The position numbers and the translations under genes were made by a program. Below, one piece after another: positions 42,987-52,539 of a DNA stretch of 64,000 bases. The notes beneath the pieces are model-generated. The model had not been told where the DNA came from and did not search any database. It worked only from the letters and a program-made list of their open reading frames with translations. Source of the DNA: Alphaproteobacteria bacterium (GTDB lineage: Bacteria; Pseudomonadota; Alphaproteobacteria; Caulobacterales; Aquidulcibacteraceae). Location: assembly GCA_016124655.1 (NCBI GenBank), contig WGNI01000013.1, positions 39,739 to 103,738 on the forward strand, read 5' to 3'. How positions within the stretch are numbered: position 1 is the stretch's first letter; every line of letters starts with the position of its first letter.

Positions 42987-43586
42987 TCAACCGCCGCCTC
43001 TACCTGCATCAAGGCGGTACTTTAGCTTTCCCATCCAAGTGGTGCTCGCCCCATATTTTGCCTTCACTTCTGGTCCCAGCGCGGCGAACAACCTGTCCAG
43101 CTCCGCGCTTCGTGTAATCAAAACGCCGGCGGCAATAGCGTCGCATTCATAGAAGGCGCGAAATGCAACGAGATCGCGGTCAAACGTCTGGTCTTTGCTG
43201 TTCCACTCGAAATCCAGCGCTATGCGATCCTTCACAAAATCGATCCTGTGGCCGTCGATAAAGGCTTCCTTGGTGAACTTGGGCTCTCCTCGACGCTCCT
43301 TTCGTGCTGCTCTCCCATAAGCCTCACGGACCACAAGGTCGGCGCTGATACGCGTTTCGATCCAGCCCCGCGGCCGAAGCAGGCTGGCGAAGCGGTCTGT
43401 GATCTCACTTTGATTGCCGCCGGGCTTGCGGATGTCTTCGGTCGTCAATGCAAAATCAGACAAGGCCGCGTAAATCTCTCGAAGGCTCTCGGGGAACGCA
43501 GAGGAAAGTATTTCTGCCGCGTGCCTGTGATTCAAGACTTCATACCGGTCGGTGAGCCCGGTGGGCACGAGAGCTTTCCAACTCAT
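42987..43586 (-). CDS. BglII/BstYI-family type II restriction endonuclease
   Basis: A 199-residue endonuclease of the BglII/BstYI family. The recognisable core is HRIDFVKDRIALDFEWNSKD followed by QTFDRDLVAFRAFYE, which holds the acidic active-site residues. The later GVLITRS and WMGKLKYRL also match the family. It probably cuts a GATC-containing site if it behaves like its relatives (AGATCT or RGATCY), but this is inference. The gene is visibly less GC-rich than its surroundings, suggesting acquisition with the methyltransferase gene. Confidence 0.88.
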   Translation of the reverse strand: MSWKALVPTGLTDRYEVLNHRHAAEILSSAFPESLREIYAALSDFALTTEDIRKPGGNQSEITDRFASLLRPRGWIETRISADLVVREAYGRAARKERRGEPKFTKEAFIDGHRIDFVKDRIALDFEWNSKDQTFDRDLVAFRAFYECDAIAAGVLITRSAELDRLFAALGPEVKAKYGASTTWMGKLKYRLDAGRGGG

Positions 43587-43697
43587 TACGTTCCCATTAA
43601 GTTCTCCAGTTGCGTACCATTGGACGCGTGAGGGATCTACCGCAATCTGAGGTGACCGCGTTTCGGCGGGTCAGTTTGGATTGAACGGGAAAGCCAC

Positions 43698-43916
43698 ATG
43701 CCAAAGTTTCAAGTTCTTCGTCGCGTTGATGCTTGGGTTGACTATGTCTGCGAAATTGAAGCTCAGGACGCCCAGGCGGCGTCTTCACTGGCCTTCGAAC
43801 AGCCTGCGCGCTTGCAATGGGTTCGCGTGGGGGAAGAAGAGTTCCCAACAACCAGATTCGCAGCGCTTGATTCCAGGGGGTGCGAGATCGACGAGACAGT
43901 AAATACTCGAGGCTAA
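43698..43916 (+). CDS. Small conserved hypothetical protein
   Basis: A 72-residue protein starting MPKFQVLRRVDAWVDYVCEI, with no signal or membrane segment. It resembles a small alphaproteobacterial family with a similar beta-rich start and a central alanine-rich helix; no function is known to me. It lies divergent from the endonuclease gene, 111 bases away, and is followed by a terminator. GGGAAAG precedes the ATG. An association with the restriction-modification module is possible but unproven. Confidence 0.65.
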   Translation: MPKFQVLRRVDAWVDYVCEIEAQDAQAASSLAFEQPARLQWVRVGEEEFPTTRFAALDSRGCEIDETVNTRG

Positions 43917-43925
43917 ATCAAACAA

Positions 43926-43954
43926 AAACGGCGGAGCGTTTGGCCCCGCCGTTT
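43926..43954. terminator. Terminator hairpin after the small hypothetical gene
   Basis: AAACGGCGG (43926-43934) pairs with CCGCCGTTT (43946-43954) around an 11-base loop, with A-rich sequence before and T-containing sequence after. It could serve the small gene on the plus strand and, less well, transcripts arriving from groEL. Confidence 0.7.
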
Positions 43955-43979
43955 CCGTATTCGTCTTAGGTTGGATGGA

Positions 43980-44129
43980 GCCCGGATCGGGGCATGTCGC
44001 CCCGTCCGGGATGATCGCGCTTCTGGGTTTGGACCCCGAACTGGCCCAAGTTTGGTCCGTCCGGGGTGACGATCTGTAGATCGTCAGAAATCCATATCGC
44101 CAGTTTGGATCGGCTTGACCGATCCAAAC
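43980..44129. repeat. Hairpin cluster downstream of groEL
   Basis: Three hairpins follow one another. CCCGGA-TCGGGGC pairs with GCCCCGTCCGGG (43981-44010). GACGATC-TGTA-GATCGTC lies at 44068-44085. GTTTGGATCGG/CCGATCCAAAC is an 11-bp perfect stem at 44103-44129. Between the last two is a second copy of the groEL tail sequence (about 44084-44100). One of them probably ends the groESL transcript. Confidence 0.7.
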
Positions 44130-44151
44130 CAAAGAATCCATGGGTGATGTG

Positions 44152-45950
<1,799 letters not shown>

Positions 45951-45968
45951 CTCGCTCACTGCGTTCGC

Positions 45969-46289
45969 TCAGGCCGCCTTCTTGCTCTTGGTTTCCTTGC
46001 CCTCGATCACGCCCATGATGTCGCTCTCCTTCATGATCAGGAGCTCGTCGCCATCGATGGTGACCTCGGTGCCGGACCACTTGCCGAACAGGATGCGGTC
46101 GCCGACCTTCACATCCATGTCGATGCGCTCGCCGTCTTCGTCGCGCCCGCCGGGGCCGACGGCGACGACTTCGCCTTCCTGGGGTTTTTCCTTGGCGGTG
46201 TCGGGGATGATGATCCCGCCCTTGGACTTCTCTTCTTCCTTGACGCGCTTCACGAGGACGCGGTCATGCAACGGACGAAAGCTCGCCAA
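45969..46289 (-). CDS. groS: Co-chaperonin GroES (Hsp10)
   Basis: A 106-residue co-chaperonin forming the lid of GroEL. Conserved parts are [42 protein letters not shown] (mobile loop) and the C-terminal ESDIMGVIE. It starts with TTG at 46289: AGGAGG lies six bases upstream and the family start ([10 protein letters not shown]) fits; a longer ATG-initiated frame would add 28 unrelated residues. The Lys-rich tail KSKKAA ends the protein. Confidence 0.97.
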   Translation of the reverse strand: MASFRPLHDRVLVKRVKEEEKSKGGIIIPDTAKEKPQEGEVVAVGPGGRDEDGERIDMDVKVGDRILFGKWSGTEVTIDGDELLIMKESDIMGVIEGKETKSKKAA

Positions 46290-46366
46290 TCTGGCCTCCT
46301 GATGTTGAGAGATGACGTTCTTCGATTTGACGAACGGAAATGGAACAACTGACCCAAACAAGCGCA

Positions 46367-46393
46367 TTAGCACTCATCCATGCCGATTGCTAA
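46367..46393. promoter_or_regulatory. CIRCE operator of groESL
   Basis: TTAGCACTC-N9-GATTGCTAA, one mismatch from the CIRCE consensus TTAGCACTC-N9-GAGTGCTAA. It lies about 78 bases upstream of the groES start. HrcA binds such sites to repress chaperonin genes until heat stress. A minus-strand CTTGAC (46435-46440) about 40 bases further upstream is a possible -35 element. Confidence 0.9.
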
Positions 46394-46458
46394 CGGCGGG
46401 CAGGTAAGAAAATAGCCGCGGCCCGTCAAGGGGGGCGATAGCGCCCGCCGGCGATTTT

Positions 46459-48021
46459 TCAGCGCGGCGTGTAGGCCACGGCGGCGCCCGGGCCCAGCGG
46501 CAGGTCCAGATAGACCCACGCGAAGGTCAGCCCGACGCCGACGACCATCAGCCACAGCGAATAGGGCAGCATGGCCGCCGTCAGGCTGCCCAGCCCGAAA
46601 TCGGACCGCCAGCGCTGGCAGAAGGTTAACACCAGCGGGAAATACACCATCAGCGGCGTGATGATGTTGGTGACGCTGTCGCCGACCCGGTAGGACGCCG
46701 TCGTCATCTCCGGGCTGACGTTCAAGAGCATCATCATCGGCACCAGCACCGGCGCCAGCAGCGCCCATTTCGCGCTCGCCGAGCCGATGAAGAGATTGAT
46801 GCCCCCCGCCAGCAACACGATCAGCGCCAGCAGCGCCGGCATCGGCAGGCCCGATTGCCGGATCGCGTCGGCGCCCTGCACCGCGAAGATCAGCCCAAGA
46901 TTGGACCAGTTGAACATCGCCACGAAGTGCGCGGCCGCGAACGCCAGCACGAGATAATACGAGAGATCCGCCATCGCGCCCGACATCATCCGCACCGCGT
47001 CGCGATGCGTGTTGATCGTGCTGACGGCCGCGCCATAGGCCCAGCCGCACGCCAGAAACAGGATGAAGAAGCCCGCCACCAGGGATTGATAGAGCGGCGT
47101 CAGCCGCGCCTCGGCGACCTCCGCGGTTTCATCAACCAGCGGCGTGCCCGGGCCAAGCACGAAGAAGAGCCAAAGGCCGACAACCGCCAGCGCCGCGATC
47201 CCCGCGCGCGACAGCCCCTTGGATTCCGCCGCGCTCAGCGGCGCATTGGCGTCGCCGAGATTGGCCATTGCCTCGCCGTCGGGCGGGGAGAACCGCTTCA
47301 GCCGCGGCTCGATGATTAGATCGGTGACCGCCCAGATGATCGGCAGGAACACAACCAGCATCGCCGCGATGAAGAACCAATTGCCCGCGATATTGGCGTC
47401 CCAGCCGGGCGCGATCTGCTCCGCCGCCGCTTCCGTGATCCCGAACAGCAGCGCGTCGAGCTGGCCCGGCAGGAGGTTGGCGGAGAAGCCGCCGGACACG
47501 CCCGCGAACGCCGCCGTGATCCCCGCGATCGGATGCCGGCCCGCGGCCGCATAGAGCACCGCCGCCAGCGGGATCAGCACCACATAGGCAGCGTCGGCGG
47601 CCAGATTGCCCATCATCGCCGCGAACGCGACTGCCGGCGTCAAGAGCGCCGTCGGCGCGCCGCGCACGGCCTGGCGCATCGCCGCAGCAAACAGGCCCGC
47701 GCGCTCGGCCACGCCCGCGCCCAGCATCACCACCAGCACATAGCCGAGCGGATGGAAGTGCGTGAACGTCTGCGGCATCTCCACCCAGAGGCGGCGTAGA
47801 TTGTCCCCTGACAAAAGGCTCGCGGCCGCGATCACGACGGGCGCGCCCGCGTCGTCGCGTTCGGTGGGATGCAGCGCGGAATAGCCGAACGCCTGCGCCG
47901 CCGCCGAAACAGCGATCAACCCAATAATCAGGATGAAGAAGATGAAGACCGGATCGGGCAGGCGATTGCCGATGCGCTCGATCGCGCCCAACACGCCCGT
48001 CTGTCGCGCCGCTTCCGCCAT
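46459..48021 (-). CDS. AbgT family transporter (p-aminobenzoyl-glutamate or drug export)
   Basis: A 520-residue membrane protein of the AbgT family with about 11-13 hydrophobic segments. It starts with RIGNRLPDPVFIFFILIIG and has LWVEMPQTFTHFHPLGYVLVVMLGAGVAE and GSASAKWALLAPVLVPMMMLLNVSPEMTTASYRVGD. E. coli AbgT imports p-aminobenzoyl-glutamate, and other members export sulfonamides. No abgAB hydrolase genes are near. It is in the same direction as groES but beyond the CIRCE element, so it is separate from the chaperonin operon. Confidence 0.95.
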   Translation of the reverse strand: MAEAARQTGVLGAIERIGNRLPDPVFIFFILIIGLIAVSAAAQAFGYSALHPTERDDAGAPVVIAAASLLSGDNLRRLWVEMPQTFTHFHPLGYVLVVMLGAGVAERAGLFAAAMRQAVRGAPTALLTPAVAFAAMMGNLAADAAYVVLIPLAAVLYAAAGRHPIAGITAAFAGVSGGFSANLLPGQLDALLFGITEAAAEQIAPGWDANIAGNWFFIAAMLVVFLPIIWAVTDLIIEPRLKRFSPPDGEAMANLGDANAPLSAAESKGLSRAGIAALAVVGLWLFFVLGPGTPLVDETAEVAEARLTPLYQSLVAGFFILFLACGWAYGAAVSTINTHRDAVRMMSGAMADLSYYLVLAFAAAHFVAMFNWSNLGLIFAVQGADAIRQSGLPMPALLALIVLLAGGINLFIGSASAKWALLAPVLVPMMMLLNVSPEMTTASYRVGDSVTNIITPLMVYFPLVLTFCQRWRSDFGLGSLTAAMLPYSLWLMVVGVGLTFAWVYLDLPLGPGAAVAYTPR

Positions 48022-48119
48022 TCTGCCCCTCGCCGTTCAGTCCGGCGCGCACTTGAAACGCCCCGCGGCGGGAACTCAACCTCTTGTGCGCATTGGGGGA
48101 TCACGCCTGCGTGGGCGTC

Positions 48120-48143
48120 GGTCCGGCGCAGCGCCGCCGGACC
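48120..48143 (-). terminator. GC hairpin after the RcnB-like gene
   Basis: GGTCCGGCG (48120-48128) pairs with CGCCGGACC (48135-48143) around a 6-base loop, ten bases beyond the stop of the minus-strand RcnB-like gene. There is no clear T-run, so it may be a weak or Rho-aided terminator. Confidence 0.5.
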
Positions 48144-48152
48144 GGCCCGGTC

Positions 48153-49349
48153 TTACCAGCCGTAATCGTTGTAATCGTCGTAATAGCCGTACCCGTCGTC
48201 GTAATCGTCGACGCTGAGCAGCGCGTCGATCACGATCAGGCTCGCCAGCGCGATCAAGAGGATATCGCCGTCGGCATACACGTAGCGGCAGCCATAGGGC
48301 GCCGGCGGCAGGTACGAATGAAAGCCGTACGGCACATCGTAATACCGCACGTGCCGCGGCAGCGCGTAGCCGACGCGCCACGGCCGGTGCCAGCGCGACC
48401 AGCTGTAATCGCCGTACCAGCGATAGGGCCGGTGATAATAATTGTAGGCGTAGATCGCGTGGTCGCGGTGGAAGTAGCGGCCGTGCGGAATGCGCCGCCA
48501 ATCCGAATGCCAGGACCGGTCATAATTGTAGTAAGCGCGCGGCGGCGCGGAATACCGGCGCGGCGTGTACTCGCGGCGGTCTCCGCGGTTGGAGGCGTAG
48601 GCGCGCCGGTCCCCATCGTGGCGTCGGGCGCCGTCATAACGGCGCTCGCCGTCGTAGCGACGGTCTCCGTCATAACGGCGGTCGCCGTCGTAGCGACGAT
48701 CTCCATCATAGCGCCGATCGCCGTCATTCCGCCGGTCGCCATAGACGCGCCGGTCGCCGTCATTGCGCCGCTCGCCTTCGTACCGCCGCTCGCCATAGAC
48801 GCGGCTCTGCGGACCGCCGCGCGGTGCGGCCTGCTCCGGCCGTGGGCCGGTCCAGTTGCGCTCGCGCACGCCGCGCTCGGCATAGCCTGGAGGGCCGCCG
48901 CGGCGCTGGCCTTCGCCCTGGTCGGGCCGCGGACCGCGCCGGTCGCCGCCTGCAGGCGCCCCGGCCAGAGCGGGCGCGCCGTCACGTGGACCACGGTTTC
49001 GATAATCCGGTCGCGGCCCGCGATCGCCGCCAGGGGGCGGACCGCCTTCCGCGCGCCAACGCCGTTCGCCGCCGCCTTGCGCCTGCGGCGGCGCGCTCTG
49101 CGCACGCGCCTGGCGCGGCGCCTCGGGCGCGCGCTGCGCGTCGTCGCGATGTTCGCGCCGGTTCAAATTGTCCCGATTGCCGCCTTCGCGCTCGCGCCAG
49201 CGTCCGCCGCCGTCATTCTGCCTTTGCGCCTGTTCGCCGCCGCCGCGACGGCCTTCGCCGTCTCCGCGATTGCCCCAATGCTGGGCCGCGGCCTCCGTCG
49301 CGCACAGGAGCGCAGACGCGGCGATCAACGCCGCAAGCTTCGTCTTCAT
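48153..49349 (-). CDS. RcnB-like exported protein with Arg-rich repeats
   Basis: A 398-residue protein. Signal peptide (about residues 1-23), then a long Arg/Gly/Glu/Pro-rich region, then 6-residue repeats of the type DRRYDG (residues 186-249). The C-terminal domain has WRRIPHGRYFHRDHAIYAYN and ends with RcnB-like WRVGYALPRHVRYYDVPYGF and ILLIALASLIVIDALLS. RcnB proteins are periplasmic and affect Ni/Co homeostasis. The long basic linker is unusual; it could bind acidic polymers or the envelope. A very acidic and Tyr-rich tail (DDYDDGYGYY) ends the protein. Confidence 0.8.
   Translation of the reverse strand: MKTKLAALIAASALLCATEAAAQHWGNRGDGEGRRGGGEQAQRQNDGGGRWREREGGNRDNLNRREHRDDAQRAPEAPRQARAQSAPPQAQGGGERRWRAEGGPPPGGDRGPRPDYRNRGPRDGAPALAGAPAGGDRRGPRPDQGEGQRRGGPPGYAERGVRERNWTGPRPEQAAPRGGPQSRVYGERRYEGERRNDGDRRVYGDRRNDGDRRYDGDRRYDGDRRYDGDRRYDGERRYDGARRHDGDRRAYASNRGDRREYTPRRYSAPPRAYYNYDRSWHSDWRRIPHGRYFHRDHAIYAYNYYHRPYRWYGDYSWSRWHRPWRVGYALPRHVRYYDVPYGFHSYLPPAPYGCRYVYADGDILLIALASLIVIDALLSVDDYDDGYGYYDDYNDYGW
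48603..48794 (-). repeat. 18-bp tandem repeats coding for DRRYDG units
   Basis: Inside the RcnB-like gene, about ten imperfect 18-base units encode GERRYE-, GDRRND-, GDRRVY- and GDRRYDG-type hexapeptides. Four consecutive units read DRRYDG exactly, with variations at the ends, which suggests recent slippage expansion. Confidence 0.85.
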
Positions 49350-49432
49350 ACTTCACCGCCCTATTTTGCGGCAGCCTCGGCCCGTTAATCTGAACCGCTC
49401 GTGAATGAATCAAATATGGCGCCGCTTGCTGC

Positions 49433-50587
49433 TCAGCGTAAAATCCATTGCCGCAGCCGCGCGATGCCGCGCTGCGTTTCCTCCGTGTCGCGCGCATAAG
49501 CGAGCCGCACCCAGGAGCGCCCGCGCCGTTCGTCGAAATCCACGCCCGTCGTCAGCGCCACGCCTGCTTCGCGCAGCGCCCGCGCGCAGAAATCCAGGCT
49601 GTCGCGGCTGTGCGCGCTGATGTCGACCAGCATGTAGAACGCCCCGTCCGGCGGCGCGGCGATGCTCAAGCCCATCTCCGGCAGCGCATCCATCAGTCGC
49701 GCGCGATTGACCCCGTACGCGTCGCGTCGCGCGTCGCACTCGGCTTGCGCGTCGAGCGCGGCCAGCGCCGCGGCTTGCGACGGCGAGGGCGGACACACGG
49801 TCAAGTTCTGCGCCAAGCGCTCCACCGCGCCGATCAGCCGTTCCGGCATGATCAGCCAGCCGATGCGCCAGCCCGTCATGGCCCAATACTTGGAGAACGA
49901 ATTGATGACGATCGCCTCGTCGTCGACCGCCAGCGCCGTCACCGCCGCCTGTTCGTAGGTCAGCCCATGATAGATCTCATCGGAAATGAACGCGCAGCCG
50001 CGCGCGCGGCACGCTTGCGCCAGCGCGGCCAGATCTTCGCGCGAGAGCAGCGTTCCGGTGGGATTGGCCGGGCTCGCCACGATCACGCCCGCCAGCGGTC
50101 CAGCGCGCGCGGCGTCTTCCACATCCTGCGGCGTCAATTGCAGCCGCGCCTGCAGCTCCGCATCCACCGCGACCGCGCGCATGCCGAGCGCAGTGAGGAT
50201 GTGGCGATAGGGCGGATAGCCGGGCGCTGCGAGCGCCACGCGCTCGCCGTCGCCGAACAGCGCCAGAAACGCCAGCGTGAACGCGCCGGATGCGCCTGTC
50301 GTCAACGCGATGCGGCGCGGATCGATGTCGAGGCCGTGGATATGCTTGTACCAATCGGAAAGTTTCCGCCGCACCGCCATCGCGCCGAGCGCTTCGGAAT
50401 AGGGAAACGATCGCGCGCTCAGCGCATCGCGCACTGCATCAAGCGCAACCTGCGGCGCGCCATGCGCGGGCTGGCCGACATCGAAGCGCACGATGTCATG
50501 GCCTTCCGCCTGCAGGCGCGAGGCTTCCCTGGCCATCTCCATGGCGAGGAACGGCGCGATGTTTGAGCGGGAAGAGGCGGGGCGCAT
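49433..50587 (-). CDS. Class I/II PLP-dependent aminotransferase
   Basis: A 384-residue fold-type I aminotransferase. Features are RFDVGQPAHGAPQVALDAV, ALTTGASGAFTLAFLALF, SPANPTGTLLSRED and the PLP lysine in NSFSKYWAMTGWRIGW, with the arginine in SWVRLAYA near the C-terminus. It is most like aspartate/aromatic aminotransferases of the AspC-type branch; its exact substrate is unknown. It lies nine bases after the TetR gene and is probably co-transcribed with it. Confidence 0.93.
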   Translation of the reverse strand: MRPASSRSNIAPFLAMEMAREASRLQAEGHDIVRFDVGQPAHGAPQVALDAVRDALSARSFPYSEALGAMAVRRKLSDWYKHIHGLDIDPRRIALTTGASGAFTLAFLALFGDGERVALAAPGYPPYRHILTALGMRAVAVDAELQARLQLTPQDVEDAARAGPLAGVIVASPANPTGTLLSREDLAALAQACRARGCAFISDEIYHGLTYEQAAVTALAVDDEAIVINSFSKYWAMTGWRIGWLIMPERLIGAVERLAQNLTVCPPSPSQAAALAALDAQAECDARRDAYGVNRARLMDALPEMGLSIAAPPDGAFYMLVDISAHSRDSLDFCARALREAGVALTTGVDFDERRGRSWVRLAYARDTEETQRGIARLRQWILR

Positions 50588-50596
50588 CGGCTCGCT

Positions 50597-51256
50597 TTAG
50601 CGCGGGCGCACCCCATTGAGAAAGACATGCGTCGCAAGCCGCACATGCGCTGCGATGTCGTCCTCGCTGAGCTGATAATCGGGATTGGCGAGGCCGCGAT
50701 ATTGATGGCGCCCGCGCACCAGCTCGCAGAACATCGACGCCAGCGCGTCGCTGTCGGCGGCGGCCACCGCCACGCCTTCGCGCGGCGCGCGTTCGATCAG
50801 GAACGCCGCCACGATTGCGCGCACGCGCTCCGGCCCGGTGCGCAGGAATTCCTGCATCACCGGCGGAAACTTGCGTCCTTCGCCAATCATGATGCGAAAG
50901 AAGGCAAGCCCCCGTGGCGTCATCATGGCGTCGAGATAGTGTTCTCCGATCGCCTGAAGCCCTTGCTCCAGCGTGCCGTCCGCGCCCGCCGCCAGCGCCA
51001 TCGGCGCCACGAACCGCTCCGTCGCCGCGCGCGCCACGGCCAGGAACAGGCCCTCCTTGGAGCCGAATTGCTGGTAAAGCGTCGCCAGCGATCCGCCGGC
51101 CCGGCGCACCACTTCATTAACGCTCGCGCTCTCGTAGCCCTGCTCCAGGAACACATCCAAAGCCGCGTCCATGAAGGCGGCCCGGCGCGCTTCGCCCCGG
51201 GAGACGCTTCGGTCAGCGTCATCCCCCGCGGTGGGGGCGTCCGGCGCGTCGGTCAT
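50597..51256 (-). CDS. TetR family transcriptional regulator
   Basis: A 219-residue TetR-type repressor. The helix-turn-helix is GYESASVNEVVRRAGGSLATLYQQFGSKEGLF (about residues 41-72, given here in pieces: GYESASVNEVV then RRAGGSLATLYQQFGSKEG). A C-terminal ligand domain follows (TetR_C type). It is divergent from the EmrA/EmrB pump operon, and an inverted repeat lies between them. It probably represses the pump and itself. The last residues (NGVRPR) sit next to the aminotransferase gene. Confidence 0.92.
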   Translation of the reverse strand: MTDAPDAPTAGDDADRSVSRGEARRAAFMDAALDVFLEQGYESASVNEVVRRAGGSLATLYQQFGSKEGLFLAVARAATERFVAPMALAAGADGTLEQGLQAIGEHYLDAMMTPRGLAFFRIMIGEGRKFPPVMQEFLRTGPERVRAIVAAFLIERAPREGVAVAAADSDALASMFCELVRGRHQYRGLANPDYQLSEDDIAAHVRLATHVFLNGVRPR

Positions 51257-51317
51257 GGCGTCTCCTTTGAGGCGGCCAGGGGCGGCTCCCCACGGTGCTT
51301 ACGCTGATTGCGGTTCA

Positions 51318-51369
51318 ACGCCAATTGCAATGGCGTAACGCTTGCTACATCTATCGGGTCTCCTATACG
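51318..51369. promoter_or_regulatory. Inverted repeat and promoter between TetR and emrA genes
   Basis: ACGCCA-ATTGCAA-TGGCGT (51318-51336) is a 6-bp-arm dyad whose centre TTGCAA is itself palindromic, a plausible TetR operator. Just downstream, TTGCTA (51342-51347) and TATACG (51364-51369) with 16 bases between fit a sigma-70-like promoter towards emrA. AGGAG precedes the emrA ATG. Confidence 0.6.
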
Positions 51370-51396
51370 CTGCCCGACTGATCAGGAGTGCGCCAC

Positions 51397-52539
51397 ATGC
51401 CCGACGACGTCGGCAGTCTGCGTCCCGCCCAAAAAGCCAGTGATGCATTGGCGGCGCTGCGCACGCCGAGCCCAGAGCGCAGCCGGCTTCTGCGCATCGC
51501 GGCGGCTGTGGTCGGTCTGGCGGTCCTGGCCTTTGCCGGCCACTGGGCTTTGGTCGGCCGCCACATGGTGCGCACCGACAACGCCTATGTCCGCGCCGAC
51601 ATCTCCCTCGTGGCCGCCCAGGTGGAAGGATACGTCCGCGCCATTCCCGTAGCGGAAAACGCCCAGGTTCAGGCCGGCGATCTGCTCCTGGAGATCGATC
51701 CGGCCGACTATGCGGTGGCGCTGCAGGCCGCCCGCGCGCGCCTGGCGCAGGCGGAAGCCGAACTCTCCTCGATGCGCGCCAGCGCCCGCGCCGCCGCCGG
51801 CCGCTCCGGCGCGCAGGGCGATCAAGTGCGCCAGGCCGCCTCAAACCTGGAGGCCGCCGACGCCGAAGCCGCCCGCGCCCAGTCCGAACTCGCCCGCCAG
51901 CAGCGCCTCGCCGATGAGGGCTTCGTCTCGCCCACGCGCCTGGAGACGATGGAGGCCCAAGCCCGCCGCGCCCGCGCCGACGCCGAGGCCGCACGCGCAG
52001 CGCTCGCCTATCAGCGCGAACAGGGCGGCGTGTTTTCCGCCTCGCGCCAGCAGGCCTCCGGCGATGTCGCTGCCGCCGAAGCCGCCGTCGCCGCCGCGCG
52101 CGCCGATGTCGAAGCCGCTGAGCTGAATCTCTCACGCACCCGCGTGACCGCGCCCATCGCCGGCGCCGTCGCCAACCGCACAGCGCAGGTCGGCCAACTC
52201 GTGCGTCCCGGCGCGCAATTGCTCGCGATCGTGCCGCCCGCGATCTATGTCGAAGCCAATTTCAAGGAAACCCAGATCGCGCGCATGCGGCCTGGCCAAT
52301 CGGTGACGCTTGTCCCGGATATCGACAAGAGCGCGCGTGTGCATGGCGTTATTGAATCGCTCTCGCCCGCGACCGGCGCCGAGTTCGCGTTCATTCCGGT
52401 GGAGACCGCGACCGGTAATTTTACCAAGATCGTCCAGCGCATTCCCGTGCGCGTGCGCGTTGATTTGACGGAAGAAGCGCGCGCCATTCTGCGCCCCGGC
52501 CTGTCGGTAACCGCCACGGTCGACACCCGCGCGCCATGA
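51397..52539 (+). CDS. HlyD/EmrA family membrane fusion protein
   Basis: A 380-residue periplasmic adaptor. A single N-terminal helix (about residues 34-54) is followed by RTDNAYVRADISLVAAQVEGYV and VQAGDLLLEIDP, the split biotinyl-lipoyl domain, an Ala/Arg-rich coiled-coil hairpin (about residues 110-230) and the second lipoyl half with LSRTRVTAPIAGAVANRTAQVGQLVRPG. It links an EmrB-type pump to an outer membrane channel. The ATG at 51397 follows AGGAG. Its stop overlaps the pump start. No outer membrane channel gene is near. Confidence 0.94.
   Translation: MPDDVGSLRPAQKASDALAALRTPSPERSRLLRIAAAVVGLAVLAFAGHWALVGRHMVRTDNAYVRADISLVAAQVEGYVRAIPVAENAQVQAGDLLLEIDPADYAVALQAARARLAQAEAELSSMRASARAAAGRSGAQGDQVRQAASNLEAADAEAARAQSELARQQRLADEGFVSPTRLETMEAQARRARADAEAARAALAYQREQGGVFSASRQQASGDVAAAEAAVAAARADVEAAELNLSRTRVTAPIAGAVANRTAQVGQLVRPGAQLLAIVPPAIYVEANFKETQIARMRPGQSVTLVPDIDKSARVHGVIESLSPATGAEFAFIPVETATGNFTKIVQRIPVRVRVDLTEEARAILRPGLSVTATVDTRAP

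Noticed and set aside
42226..43586. Part of a larger defence island.
   Set aside because: Only the methyltransferase and endonuclease are defence-related; neighbours are a sensor kinase, a small unknown protein and groEL.
45969..46373. GroES with a longer ATG-initiated N-terminus starting at 46373.
   Set aside because: The added residues have no GroES homology and overlap the CIRCE site; AGGAGG is correctly placed for TTG 46289.
46459..48021. AbgT transporter as a member of the CIRCE-controlled groESL operon.
   Set aside because: It ends upstream of the CIRCE element and is transcribed towards it, so it precedes the chaperonin promoter rather than following it.
48603..48794. Regular short repeats that could look like a CRISPR array.
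   Set aside because: The units are contiguous 18-base coding repeats in frame within one gene; there are no unique spacers and no cas genes.
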